DNA of 64,000 nucleotides from Limnoperna fortunei (taxonomy: Eukaryota; Mollusca; Bivalvia; Mytilida; Modiolidae). Position 1 is the stretch's first letter. Each line of letters begins with the position of its first letter. Of this stretch, positions 1 to 14,337 are shown one piece after another. Both the position numbers and the translations under genes were made by a program. The notes below the pieces were generated by a model. It saw only the letters and a list, made by a program, of their open reading frames with translations. It was not told where the DNA came from and made no database searches. The stretch spans positions 88,767,860-88,831,859 of the forward strand of contig OX104118.1 of assembly GCA_944474755.1 (NCBI GenBank), given 5' to 3'.

Positions 1-41
1 TGAACTGACAACCTAAACATTGACACACACCGGTGATCACT
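1..41 (+). repeat. reference monomer, main type
   Basis: Representative of the commonest 41-bp monomer. It contains one CpG, inside ACCGGT (29-34), which directly abuts the palindrome GTGATCAC (33-40). In many monomers the ACCGGT segment is altered (ACCAGT, ACCTGT, ACCATT, ACCGTT), while TGATCA is far better kept. The middle part is a short CA run whose length varies between monomers. Confidence 0.9.
33..40. other. palindromic core GTGATCAC, one per main-type monomer
   Basis: Perfect 8-bp palindrome; in monomers ending CCAGTGATCACT it extends to the 10-bp palindrome AGTGATCACT. The inner TGATCA is kept in most monomers of both main types, so GATC recurs about every 41 bp. It is the most constant part of the monomer by eye. 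A protein-binding role is possible but is inference only. Confidence 0.7.
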
Positions 42-82
42 TGAACTTAGAACTTAAATATTGACACACTTAGGTGATCATT
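42..82 (+). repeat. reference monomer, second type (TTAGGTGATCATT)
   Basis: Representative of the second common monomer form. The CA run is shortened and followed by CTTAGGTGATCATT in place of ACCGGTGATCACT. This form is interspersed with the main type every few monomers throughout the window, never in long runs, so the two forms have been amplified together inside larger units. Confidence 0.8.
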
Positions 83-2559
83 TGAACTGACAATCTAAAC
101 ACAGACTCAAACCGATGATCAATTGAACTAACAACCTAAACATTGACACACACCGGTGATCACTTGAACTGACAACCTAAACATTGACACACACCTGTTA
201 TCACTTGAACTGACAACTTAAACATTGACAGACTTAGGTGATCACTTGAACTGACAACCTAAACATTGACACACACCGGTGATCACTTGAACTGACAACC
301 TAAACATTGACACACACCGGTGATAACTTGAACTGACAACCTAAACATTGACACAGTTGGGTGATCATTTGAACTGACAACCTAAACATTGGCACAAACC
401 GGTGATCACTTGAACTGACAACCTTAACATTGACACACACACATCGGTGATCACTTGAACTGACAACCTAAACATTGACTTACACCGGTGATCACTTGAA
501 CTGGCAACCTAAATATTGTCACACACCGTTGATCAATAGAACTGACAACCTTAACATTGACACACTTGGTGATTATTTGAACTGACATCCTAAACATTGA
601 CACACACCTGTGATCACTTGAACTGACAACTAAACTGACACACAGCGGGGATCACTTGAAATGATAACCGTAACATTGACACACACCATTGATCACTTGA
701 ACTGACTACTTAAACATTGACACACTTAGGTGATCATTTCAACTGAAACCTAAACATTGACACACACCAGTGATCACTTCAACTGACAACCTAAACATTG
801 ACTCACACCAGTGATCACTTGAACTGACAACCTAAATATTGTCACACACCGTTGATCAATAGAACTGACAACCTTAACATTGACACACTTGGTGATTATT
901 TGAACTGACATCCTAAACATTGACACACACCTGTGATCACTTGAACTGACAACATAAACATTGACACACTTAGGTGATCATTTGAACTGACAACATAAAC
1001 ATAGATTCACACCAGCGATCACTTGAACTGACAACCTAAACATTGACACACACCATTGATCACTTGAACTGACTACTTAAACATTGACACACTTAGGTGA
1101 TCATTTGAACTGAAACCTAAACATTGACACACACCAGTGATCACTTGAACTGACAACCTAAACATTGACTCACACCGGGGATCACTTGAACTGACAACCT
1201 AAATATTGTCACACACCGTTGATCAATAGAACTGACAACCTTAACATTGACACACTTAGGTGATTATTTGAACTGACATCCTAAACATTGACACACAGCT
1301 GTGATCACTTGAACTGACAACATAAACATTGACACACTTAGGTGATCATTTGAACTGACAACATAAACATAGACACACACCAGTGATCACTTGAACTGAC
1401 AACCTAAACATTGACACACACCGGTGATAACCTGAACTGACAACCTAAACATTGACACAGTTGGGTGATCATTTGAACTGACAACCTAAACATTGGCACA
1501 AACCGGTGATCACTTGAACTGACAACCTTAACATTGACACACACACATCGGTGATCACTTGAACTGACAACCTAAACATTGACTTACACCGGTGATAACT
1601 TTAACTGACAACCTTAACATTGACACACGTATGTGATCGTTTGAACTGACAATCTAAACACAGACACAAACCGAGGATCACTTGAACTGACAACTAAACT
1701 GACACACAGCGGGGATCACTTGAAATGATAACCGTAACATTGACACACACCATTCATCACTTGAACTGACTACTTAAACATTGACACACTTAGGTGATCA
1801 TTTGAACTGAAACCTAAACATTGACACACACCAGTGATCACTTGAACTGACAACCTAAACATTGACTCACACCGGTGATCACTTGAACTGACAACCTAAA
1901 TATTGTCACAGACCGTTGATCAATAGAACTGACAACCTTAACATTGACACACTTAGGTGATTATTTGAACTGACATCCTAAACATTGACACACACCTGTG
2001 ATCACTTGAACTGAAAACATAAACATTGACACACTTAGGTGATCATTTGAACTGACAACATAAACATAGATTCACACCAGCGATCACTTGAACTGACAAC
2101 CTAAACATTGACACACACCATTGATCACTTGAACTGACTACTTAAACATTGACACACTTAGGTGATCATTTGAACTGAAGCCTAAACATTGACACACACC
2201 AGTGATCACTTGAACTGACAACCTAAACATTGACTCACACCGGGGATCACTTGAACTGACAACCTAAACATTGACACACTTAGGTGATTATTTGAACTGA
2301 CATCCTAAACATTGACACACACCTGTGATCACTTGAACTGACAACATAAACATTGACACACTTAGGTGATCACTTGAACTGACAAACTAAACACTGACAC
2401 ACACCGTTGATAACTAGAACTGACAACCTTAAACATTGACACACTTAGGTGATCATTTGCACTGACATCCTAAACATTGACACACACCGGTGATCACTTG
2501 AATTGACAACCTAAACATTGACACACACCGGTGATCACTTGAACTGACACCCTAAACAT

Positions 2560-5500
2560 TCATACATTTTGGTGATCATTTGAACTGACAACCTAAACAT
2601 TGACACACACCGGTGATCACTTGAACTGACAACCTTAACATCGACACACTTAGGTGATCATTTGCACTGACATCATAAACACTGACACACATCGGTGATC
2701 ACTTGAACTTACAACCTAAACATTGACACACTTAGGTGATCATTTGAACTGACAACCTAAACATTGGCACACACCAGTGATCACTAGAACTGACAACCTA
2801 AACATTGACACAAACCCGAGATCATTTGAACTGACAACTTAAATATTGACACACACCGGTGATCACTTGAACTTACAACATAAAAATTGACACACTTAGG
2901 TGATCCTTTGAAATGACAATCTAAACACTGACACAAACCGATGATCACTTGAACTGACAACCTAAACATTGACACACTTAGGTGATCATTTGAACTGACA
3001 ACCTAAACATTGGCACACACCAGTGATCACTAGAACTGACAACCTAAACATTGACACACAACGGTGATCACTTGAACTGACAACCTAAACATTGACACAC
3101 ACCTTTGATCACTTGAACTGACAACCTAAACATTGACACACTACGGTGATCACTTGAACTGACAACCTAAACATTGATACACACCGTTGATCACTTGAAC
3201 TGACAACCTTAACATTGACACACTTAGGTAATCACTTGTTTCTGACAACCTAAACATTGATACACACCGTTGATCACTTGAACTGACAACCTAAACATTG
3301 ACACACACCGGTTATAACTTGAACTGACAACCTAAACATTGACACACTTAGGTGATCATTTGAAATGACAACCTTAACATTGACACACGCAGGTGATCAC
3401 TTGAACTGACAACCTAAACATTGACACACACCATTGATCACTTGAACTTACAACCTAAATATTGACACACTTAGGTGATCATTTGGACTGATAATCTAAA
3501 CACAGACTCAAACCGATGAGCAATTGAACTAACAACCTAAACATTGACACACACCGGTGATCACTTGAACTGACAACCTAAACATTGACACACACCTGTG
3601 ATCACTTGAACTGACAACCTAAACATTGACAGACTTAGGTGAGCACTTGAACTGACAACCTAAACATTGACACACACCGGTGATCACTTGAACTGACAAC
3701 CTAAACATTGACACAGTAGGGTGATCATTTGAACTAACATCCTAAACATTGGCACACACCGGTGATCACTTGAACTGACAACCTAAACATTGACAGACTT
3801 AGGTGAGCACTTGAACTGACAACCTAAACATTGGCACACACCGGTGATCACTTGATCTGACAACCTTAACATTGACACACACACCGGTGATCACTTGAAC
3901 TGACAACCTTAACATCGATACACTTAGGTGATCATTTGCACTGACATCATAAACATTGACACACATCGGTGATCACTTGAACTCACAACCTAAACATTGA
4001 CACACTTAGGTGATCATTTGAACTGACAACCTAAACATTGGCACACACCATTGATCACTTGAACTTACAACCTAAATATTGACACACTTAGGTGATCATG
4101 TGAACTGATAATCTAAACACAGACTCAAACCGATGAGCAATTGAATTGACAACCTAAACATTGACACACACCGGTGATCACTTGAACTGACACCCTAAAC
4201 ATTGATACATTTTGGTGATCATTTGAACTGACAACCTAAACATTGATACACACCGGTGATCACTTGAACTGACAACCTTAACATCGACACACTTAGGTGA
4301 TCATTTGCACTGACATCATAAACATTGACACACATCGGTGATCACTTGAACTTACAACCTAAACATTGACAGACTTAGGTGATCATTTGAACTGACAACC
4401 TAAACATTGACACACACCGGTGATCACTTGAACTGACAACCTTAACATCGACACACTTAGGTGATCATTTGCACTGACATCATAAACACTGACACACATC
4501 GGTGATCACTTGAACTTACAACCTAAACATTGACACACTTAGGTGATCATTTGAACTGACAACCTAAACATTGGCACACACCAGTGATCACTAGAACTGA
4601 CAACCTAAACATTGACACAAACCCGAGATCATTTGAACTGACAACTTAAATATTGACACACACCGGTGATCACTTGAACTTACAACATAAAAATTGACAC
4701 ACTTAGGTGATCCTTTGAAATGACAATCTAAACACTGACACAAACCGATGATCACTTGAACTGACAACCTAAACATTGACACACTTAGGTGATCATTTGA
4801 ACTGACAACCTAAACATTGGCACACACCAGTGATCACTAGAACTGACAACCTAAACATTGACACACACCTTTGATCACTTGAACTGACAACCTTAACATT
4901 GACACACTACGGTGATCACTTGAACTGACAACCTAAACATTGATACACACCGTTGATCACTTGAACTGACAACCTTAACATTGACACACTTAGGTAATCA
5001 CTTGTTTCTGACAACCTAAACATTGATACACACCGTTGATCACTTGAACTGACAACCTAAACATTGACACACACCGGTTATAACTTGAACTGACAACCTA
5101 AACATTGACACACTTAGGTGATCATTTGAAATGACAACCTTAACATTGACACACCCAGGTGATCACTTGAACTGACAACCTAAACATTGACACACACCAT
5201 TGATCACTTGAACTTACAACCTAAATATTGACACACTTAGGTGATCATTTGGACTGATAATCTAAACACAGACTCAAACCGATGAGCAATTGAACTAACA
5301 ACCTAAACATTGACACACACCGGTGATCACTTGAACTAACAACCTAAACATTGACACACACCGGTGATCACTTGAACTGACAACCTAAACATTGACACAC
5401 ACCGGTGATCACTTGAACTGACACCCTAAACATTGATACATTTTGGTGATCATTTGAACTGACAACCTAAACATTGATACACACCGGTGATCACTTGAAC

Positions 5501-6470
5501 TGACAACCTTAACATCGACACACTTAGGTGATCATTTGCACTGACATCATAAACATTGACACACATCGGTGATCACTTGAACTTACAACCTAAACATTGA
5601 CACACTTAGGTGATCATTTGAACTGACAACCTAAACATTGGCACACACCAGTGATCACTAGAACTGACAACCTAAACATTGACACAAACCCGAGATCATT
5701 TGAACTGACAACTTAAATATTGACACGCACCGGTGATGACTTGAACTTACAACATAAAAATTGACACACTTAGGTGATCCTTTGAAATGACAATCTAAAC
5801 ACTGACACAAACCGATGATCACTTGAACTGACAACCTAAACATTGACACACTTAGGTGATCATTTGAACTGACAACCTAAACATTGGCACACACCAGTGA
5901 TCACTAGAACTGACAACCTAAACATTGACATACAACGGTGATCACTTGAACTGACAACCAAAACATTGACACACACCTTTGATCACTTGAACTGACAACC
6001 TTAACATTGACACACTACGGTGATCACTTGAACTGACAACCTAAACATTGATACACACCGTTGATCACTTGAACTGACAACCTTAACATTGACACACTTA
6101 GGTAATCACTTGTTTCTGACAACCTAAACATTGATACACACCGTTGATCACTTGAACTGACAACCTAAACATTGACACACACCGGTTATAACTTGAACTG
6201 ACAACCTAAACATTGACACACTTAGGTGATCATTTGAACTGACAATCTAAACACAGACTCAAACCGATGATCAATTGAACTAACAACCTAAACATTGACA
6301 CACACCGGTGATCACTTGAACTGACAACCTAAACATTGACACACACCTGCGATCACTTGAACTGACAATCTAAACATTGACACACACCTGTGATCACTTG
6401 AACTGACAACTTAAACATTGAAACACTTAGGTGATCATTTGAACTGACAACCTAAACATTGACACACACC
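2560..6470 (+). repeat. short higher-order blocks at offsets 1807, 1067 and 862
   Basis: A block marked by the variant TAAAAATTGACACACTTAGG occurs at 2881, 4688 and 5755, and again at 6617 at the start of the next region. Offsets are 1807, 1067 and 862 bp, i.e. about 44, 26 and 21 monomers. Each marker is followed within a few hundred bases by the TTGTTTCTGAC monomer (near 3238, 5001, 6110 and 6971). Unit length therefore varies by whole monomers while the order of variants is kept, as expected from unequal exchange in register. Confidence 0.75.
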
Positions 6471-9109
6471 GATGATAACTTCAACTGATAACCGTAACAT
6501 TGACACACGTAGGTGATCGTTTGAACTGACAATCTAAGCACAGACACAAACCGAGGATCACTTGAACTGACAACTTAAATATTGACACGCACCGGTGATC
6601 ACTTGAACTTACAACATAAAAATTGACACACTTAGGTGATCCTTTGAAATGACAATCTAAACACTGACACAAACCGATGATCACTTGAACTGACAACCTA
6701 AACATTGACACACTTAGGTGATCATTTGAACTGACAACCTAAACATTGGCACACACCAGTGATCACTAGAACTGACAACCTAAACATTGACATACAACGG
6801 TGATCACTTGAACTGACAACCTAAACATTGACACACACCTTTGATCACTTGAACTGACAACCTTAACATTGACACACTACGGTGATCACTTGAACTGACA
6901 ACCTAAACATTGATACACACCGTTGATCACTTGAACTGACAACCTTAACATTGACACACTTAGGTAATCACTTGTTTCTGACAACCTAAACATTGATACA
7001 CACCGTTGATCACTTGAACTGACAACCTAAACATTGACACACACCGGTTATAACTTGAACTGACAACCTAAACATTGACACACTTAGGTGATCATTTGAA
7101 ATGACAACCTTAACATTGACACACGCAGGTGATCACTTGAACTGACAACCTAAACATTGACACACACCATTGATCACTTGAACTTACAACCTAAATATTG
7201 ACACACTTAGGTGATCATTTGAACTGATAATCTAAACACACACTCAAACCGATGAGCAATTGAACTAACAACCTAAACATTGACACACCGGTGATCACTT
7301 GAACTGACAACCTAAACATTGACAGACTTAGGTGAGCACTTGAACTGACAACCTAAACATTGACAGACTTAGGTGAGCACTTGAACTGACAACCTAAACA
7401 TTAACACACACCGGTGATCACTTGAACTGACAACCTTAACATTGACACACACACCGGTGATCACTTGAACTGACAACCTTAACATTGACACACACACCGG
7501 TGATCACTTGAACTGACAACCTTAACATCGATACACATAGGTGATCATTTGCACTGACATCATAAACATTGACACACATCGGTGATCACTTGAACTTACA
7601 ACCTAAACATTGACACACTTAGGTGATCATTTGAACTGACAACCTAAACATTGGCACACACCAATGATCACTTGAACTTACAACCTAAATATTGACACAC
7701 TTAGGTGATCATGTGAACTGATAATCTAAACACAGACTCAAACCGATGAGCAATTGAACTAACAACCTAAACATTGACACACACCGGTGATCACTTGAAC
7801 TGACAACCTAAACATTGACACACACCTGTGATCACTTGAACTGACAACCTAAACATTGACAGACTTAGGTGAGCACTTGAACTGACAATCTAAACATTGA
7901 CACACACCGGTGATCACTTGAACTGACAACCTAAACATTGACACAGTTGGGTGATCATTTGAACTAACATCCTAAACATTGACACACACCGGTGATCACT
8001 TGATCTGACAACCTTAACATTGACACACACACCGGTGATCACTTGAACTGACAACCTTAACATCGATACACTTAGGTGATCATTTGCACTGACATCATAA
8101 ACATTGACACACATCGATGATCACTTGAACTTACAACGTAAACATTGACACACTTAGGTGATCATTTGAACTGACAACCTAAACATTGGCACACACCAGT
8201 GATCACTAGAACTGAGAACCTAAACATTGACACACACCTTTGATCACTTGAACTGACAACCTAAACATTGACACACTTATGTGATCATTTGAACTGACAA
8301 CCTAAAGATTGACACACACCATTGATCACTTGAACTGACAACCTAAACATCGACACACACCGGTGATCACTTGAACTGACAACCTAAACATTGACACACA
8401 CCTGTGATCACTTGAACTGACAACCTAAGCATTGACACACTTAGGTGATCACTTGAACTGACAACCTAAACATTGACACACACCGGTGATTACTAGAACT
8501 GACAACCTAAACATTGACACACACCGGTGATTACTAGAACTGACAACCTAAACATTGACACACTTAGGTGATCACTTGTTTCTGACAACCTAAACATTGA
8601 CACACACCTGTGATCACTTGAAATGACAACCTAAACATTGACACACACCGGTGATAACTTGAACTGAAAACCTAAACATTGACACACTTAGGTGATCATT
8701 TGAACTGACAATGTAAACACAGACTCAAACCGATGATCAATTGAACTAACAACCTAAACATTGACACAGACCGGTGATCACTTGAACTGACAACCTAAAC
8801 ATTGACACACACCTGTGATCACTTGAACTGACAACCTAAACATTGACACACTTAGGTGATCATTTGTAACTGACGACTTAAAGATTGACACACACCATTG
8901 ATCACTTGAACTGACAACCTAAACATCGACACACACCGGTGATCACTTGAACTGACAACCTAAACAATGACACACATCGGTGATCATTTGAACTGACAAC
9001 CTAAACATTGACACACTTAGGTGATCATTTGAACTGACAATCTTTACATTGACACACGCCGGTGATCACTTGAACTGACAACATAAACATTGACACACAC
9101 CGGTGATCA

Positions 9110-10258
9110 CTAGAACTTACAACCTAAATATTGACACACTTAGGTGATCATTTGAACTGACAATCTAAACACAGACTCAAACCGATGATCAATTGAACTA
9201 ACAAACTAAACATTGACACACACCGGTGATCACTTGAACTGACAACCTAAACATTGACACACACCTGTGATCACTTGAACTGACAACCTAAACATTGACA
9301 GACTTGGGTGATCACTTGAACTGACAACCTAAACATTGACACACACCGGTGATCACTTGAACCTACAACCTAAACATTGACACACTTAGGTGATCATTTA
9401 AACGACAACCTAAACATTGACACAGTTGCGTGATCATTTGAACTGACAACCTAAACATTGACAAACACCGGTGATCACTTGAACAGACAACCTTAACATT
9501 GACACACACACACACCGGTGATCACTTGAACTGACAACCTAAACATTGACACACACCGGTGATAACTTGAACTGATAACCGTAACATTGACACACGTAGG
9601 TGATCGTTTGAACTGGCAATCTAAACAGAGACACAAACCGAGGATCATTTGAACTGACAACTAAACTGACACACAGCGGTGATCACTTGAACTGATAACC
9701 GTAACATTGATACATTTAGGTGATCATTTTAACTGACAACCTAAACATAGATTCACACCAGTGATCACTTGAACTGACAACCTAAACATTGACACACACC
9801 ATTGATCACTTGAACTGACAACCTAAACATTGACACACTTAGGTGATCATTTGAACTGAAACCTAAACATTGACACACATCAGTGATCACTTGAATTGAC
9901 AACCTAAACATTGGCACACACCGGTGATCACTTGAACTGACAACCTAAACATTGTCACACACCGTTGGTCAATAGAACTGACAACCTAAACATTGACACG
10001 CTTAGGTGATTATTTGAACTGACAACCTAAACATTGATACACACATCGATCACTTAAACTGACAACCTAAACATTGACACACACCTGTGTTCACCTGAAC
10101 TGACAACCTAAACATTGACACACACCGATGATCACTTGAACTGACAAACTAAACATTGACACACTCCGGTGATCACTTGAACTGACAAACTAAACACTGA
10201 CACAAACCGTTGATAACTTGAACTGACAAATTTAAACATTGACACACTTAGGTGATCA
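9110..10258 (+). repeat. 28-monomer segment present in copy 1, absent from copy 2
   Basis: This 1149-bp stretch (28 x 41 + 1) has no counterpart in copy 2 of the long unit. Both ends read GGTGATCA (9102-9109 and 10251-10258), and copy 2 has a single GGTGATCA at 16969-16976. The interior contains the variant ATTTAAACGACAAC near 9397, which recurs near 33082, and the CACATCGATCACTTAAAC variant near 10041, which recurs near 38981 and 40588. The segment is therefore ancestral and was lost from copy 2. Confidence 0.8.
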
Positions 10259-10631
10259 TTTGCACTGACATGCTAAACATTGACACACACCTGTGATCAC
10301 TTGAACTGACAACATAAACATTGACACACTTAGGTGATCATTTGAACTGACAACATAAACATAGACACACACCAGTGATCACTTGAACTGACAACCTAAA
10401 CATTGACACATTTAAGTAATCACTTGAACTGACAACCTTAACATTGACACACACCGGTGATCACTTGAACTGTCAACCTAAACATTGACACATTTAGGTG
10501 ATCATTTGAACTGACAACCTAAACATTGACACACACCGGTGATCACTTGAACTTACAACCTATACATTGACACACTTAAGTGATCATTTGAACTGACAAT
10601 CTAAACACTGACACACACACAGGTGATCACT

Positions 10632-11193
10632 TGAACTGACAACCGTAATATTGACACTGACAACCTTAACATTGTCACACACCGGTGATCGTTTGAACTG
10701 ACAAACTTAAACATTGACACACACCGGTGATCACTTGAACTGACAACCGTAAAATTGACACTGACAACCTTAACATTGTCACACACCGGTGATCACTTGA
10801 ACTGAAAAACCTAAACATTGACACACACGGTGACCACTTGAACTGACAACCGTTACATTGACACTGCCAACCTTAACATTGCCACACACCGGTGATTACT
10901 TGAACTGAAAAACATCCACATTGACAAACACCGGTGATCACTTAAACTGACAACCGTTACATTAACACTGACAACCTTAACATTTGACACACACCAGTGA
11001 TCACTTGAACTGATAACCGTAACATTAACACTGACAACCTTAACATTTGACACACACCAGTGATCACTTGAACTGACAACCGTAACATTCACACTGACAG
11101 CCTTATCATTTGACACGCACCGGTGATCACTTGAAATGACAACCGTAACATTGACTCTGACAACCTAAACATTGACACACACTGGTGATCACT
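10632..11193 (+). repeat. cluster of seven extended 62/63-bp monomers, copy 1
   Basis: Monomers starting at 10632, 10736, 10839, 10943, 11006, 11069 and 11132 are 62 or 63 bp long instead of 41. Each carries an internal repetition of about 21 bp: the piece TGACAACCGTAACATTGACAC is followed directly by a second TGACAACCTTAACATT-type piece before the usual ending. Between 10694 and 10942 they alternate with 41/42-bp monomers; from 10943 they are four in a row. The same cluster recurs at 17350-17911. Confidence 0.85.
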
Positions 11194-13558
11194 TGAACTG
11201 ACAACCTAAACATTGACACACTTACGTGATCATTTGAACTGTCAACCTAAACATTGACACACACAAGTGATCACTTTAACTGACAGCCTAAACATTGACA
11301 CAAACCCGAGATCATTTGAACTGACAACCTAAATATTGCCACACACCGGTGATCACTTGAACTTACAACATAAACATTGACACACTTAGGTGATCCTTTG
11401 AAATGACAATCTAAACACTGACACAAACCGATGATCTCTTGAACTGACAACCTAAACATTGACACACTTAGGTGATCATTTGAACTGACAACCTAAACAT
11501 TGGCACACACCAGTGATCACTAGAACTGACAACCTAAACATTGACACACAACGGTGATCACTTGAACTGACAACCTAAACAGTGACACACACCTTTGATC
11601 ACTTGAACTGACAACCTAAACATTGACAGACTTAGGTGATCACTTGAACTGACAACCTAAACATTGACACACACCGGTGATCACTTGAACTGACAACCTA
11701 AACATTGACACACACCGGTGATAACTTGAACTGACAACCTAAACATTGACACAGTTGCGTGATCATTTGAACTGACAACCTAAACATTGACACACACCGG
11801 TGATCACTTGAACAGACAACCTTAACACAGACACACACACACCGGTGATCACTTGAACTGACAACCTAAACATTGACACACACCGGTGATAGCTTGAACT
11901 GATAACCGTAACATTGACACACGTAGGTGATCGTTTAAACTGACAATCTAAACACAGACACAAACCGAGGATCATTTGAACTGACAACTAAACTGACACA
12001 CAGCGGTGATCACTTGAACTGATAACCGTAACATTGATACATTTAGGTGATCATTTTAACTGACAACCTAAACATAGTTTCACACCAGTGATCACTTGAA
12101 CTGACAACCTAAACATTGACACACACCATTGATCACTTGAACTGACAACCTAAACATTGACACACTTAGGTGATCATTTGAACTGAAACCTAAACATTGA
12201 CACACACCAGTGATCACTTGAACTGACAACCTTAACATTGACACACTTAGGTAATCACTTGTTTCTGACAACCTAAACATTGACACACGCCGGTGATCAC
12301 TTGAATTGACAACCTAAACATTGGCACACACCGGTGATCACTAGAACTTACAACCTAAACATTGACACACACCTGTGATCACTTGAACTGACAACCTAAA
12401 CATTGACACACACCTGTGATCACTTGAACTGACAACCTAAACCTTGACACACACCGGTGATCACTTGAACTGACAACCTAAACATTGACACACACCGGTG
12501 ATAACTTGAACTGACAACCTAAACATTGACACACACCGATGATAACTTCAACTGATAACCGTAATATTGACACACGTAGGTGATCGTTTGAACTGACAAT
12601 CTAAGCACAGACACAAACCGAGGATCACTTGAACTGACAACTAAACTGACACACAGCGGTGATCACTTGAACTGTTAACCGTAACATTGATACATTTAGG
12701 TGATCATTTTAACTGACAACCTAAACATAGATTCACACTAGTGATCACTTGAACTGACAACCTAAATATTGACACACACCATTGATCACTTGAACTGACA
12801 ACTTAAACATTGACACACTTAGGTGATCATTTGAACTGAAACCTAAACATTGACACACACCAGTGATCACTTGAACTGACAACCTAAACATTGACTCAAA
12901 CCGGTGATCACTTGAACTGACAACCTAAACATTGTCACACACCGTTGATCAATAGAACTGACAACCTAAACATTGACACACTTAGGTGATTATTTGAACT
13001 GACAACCTAAACATTGATACACACAGCGATCACTTAAACTGACAACCTAAACATTAACACACACCTGTGATCACCTGAACTGACAAACTAAACATTGACA
13101 CACCCCGGTGATCACTTGAACTGACAAACTAAACACTGACACACACCGTTGATAACTTGAACTGACAACCTTAAACATTGACACACTTAGGTGATCATTT
13201 GCACTGACATCCTAAACATTGACACACACCGGTGATCACTTGAATTGACAACCTAAACATTGACACACCCCGGTGATCACTTGAACTGACACCCTAAACA
13301 TTGACACACATCGGTGATCACTTGAACTGACAACCTAAACATTGACACAAACCCGAGATCATTTGAACTGTCAACTTAAATATTGACAAACTCCGTTGAT
13401 CACTTGAACTTAGAACATAAACATTGACACACTTAGGTGATCCTTTGAAATGACAATCTAAACACTGACACAAACCGATGATCACTTGAACTGACAACCT
13501 AAACATTGACACACACCAGTGATCACTAGAACTGACAACCTAAACATTGACACACAAC

Positions 13559-13722
13559 GGTGATCACTTGAACTGACAACATAAACATTGACACACACCT
13601 TTGATCACTAGAACTGACAACCTAAACATTGACACACAACGGTGATCACTTGAACTGACAACATAAACATTGACACACACCTTTGATCAGTTGAACTGAC
13701 AACCTAAACATCGACACACACC
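13559..13722 (+). repeat. local two-monomer (82-bp) tandem duplication
   Basis: Two consecutive copies of an 82-bp dimer, each containing AACATAAACATTGACACACA and then CCTTTGATCA. The matching places near 20.4 and 22.1 kb have the dimer once. The extra 82 bp accounts for the change of offset from 6845 to 6763 between this region and 19.8-21.1 kb. Confidence 0.65.
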
Positions 13723-14337
13723 TTTGATCACTTGAACTTACAACCTAAATATTGACACACACCGGTGATCATTTGAACTGACAACCTAAACAATGACACA
13801 CACCTTTGATCACTTGAACTGACAACCTTAACATTGACACACTTACGTAATCACTTGTTTCTGACAACCTAAACATTGACACACGGCGGTGATCACTTGA
13901 ATTGACAACCGAAACATTGGCACACACCGGTGATCACTTGAACTTACAACCTAAATATTGACACACTTAGGTGATCATTTGAACTGACAATCTAAACACA
14001 GACTCAAACCGATGATCAATTGAACTAACAACCTAAACATTGACACACACCGGTGATCACTTGAACTGACAACCTAAACATTGACACACACCTGCGATCA
14101 CTTGAACTGACAACCTAAACATTGACACACACCTGTGATCACTTGAACTGACAACTTAAACATTGAAACACTTAGGTGATCATTTGAACTTAAACCTAAA
14201 CATTGACACACACCAGTGATCACTTGAACTGACAATCTAAACCTTGACACACACCGGTGATCACTTGAACTGACAACCTAAACATTGACACACACCGGTG
14301 ATAACTTGAACTGACAACCTAAACATTGACACACACC

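Larger units (their letters stand above)
1..2560 (+). repeat. left-edge mosaic with about 1.06-1.1-kb internal repeat
   Basis: The GTTGGG variant recurs at 356 and 1460 (offset 1104), and the CACAGCGGGG variant at 641 and 1705 (offset 1064). A subblock containing TTGATCAATAGAACTG followed by GGTGATTATTTGAAC occurs near 530, 855, 1215 and 1915. Similar sequence recurs around 24.9-25.4 kb and 28.8-29.4 kb. No gene or other feature is present. The left boundary of the block lies outside the window. Confidence 0.7.
6471..14337 (+). repeat. long higher-order unit, copy 1 (7867 bp)
   Basis: Bounded by two occurrences of a monomer containing GATGATAACTTCAACTGATA, at 6471 and 14338. It corresponds to 14338-21100 at offset 7867 up to 9109 and at offset 6718 from 10251 to about 12230. 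Part of its end (about 13.0-14.3 kb) matches 19.86-21.1 kb at offsets of 6845 and then 6763. The boundary monomer also occurs at 12538, so the unit is itself compound (6067 + 1800 bp). It contains the cluster of 62/63-bp extended monomers at 10632-11193. Confidence 0.8.
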
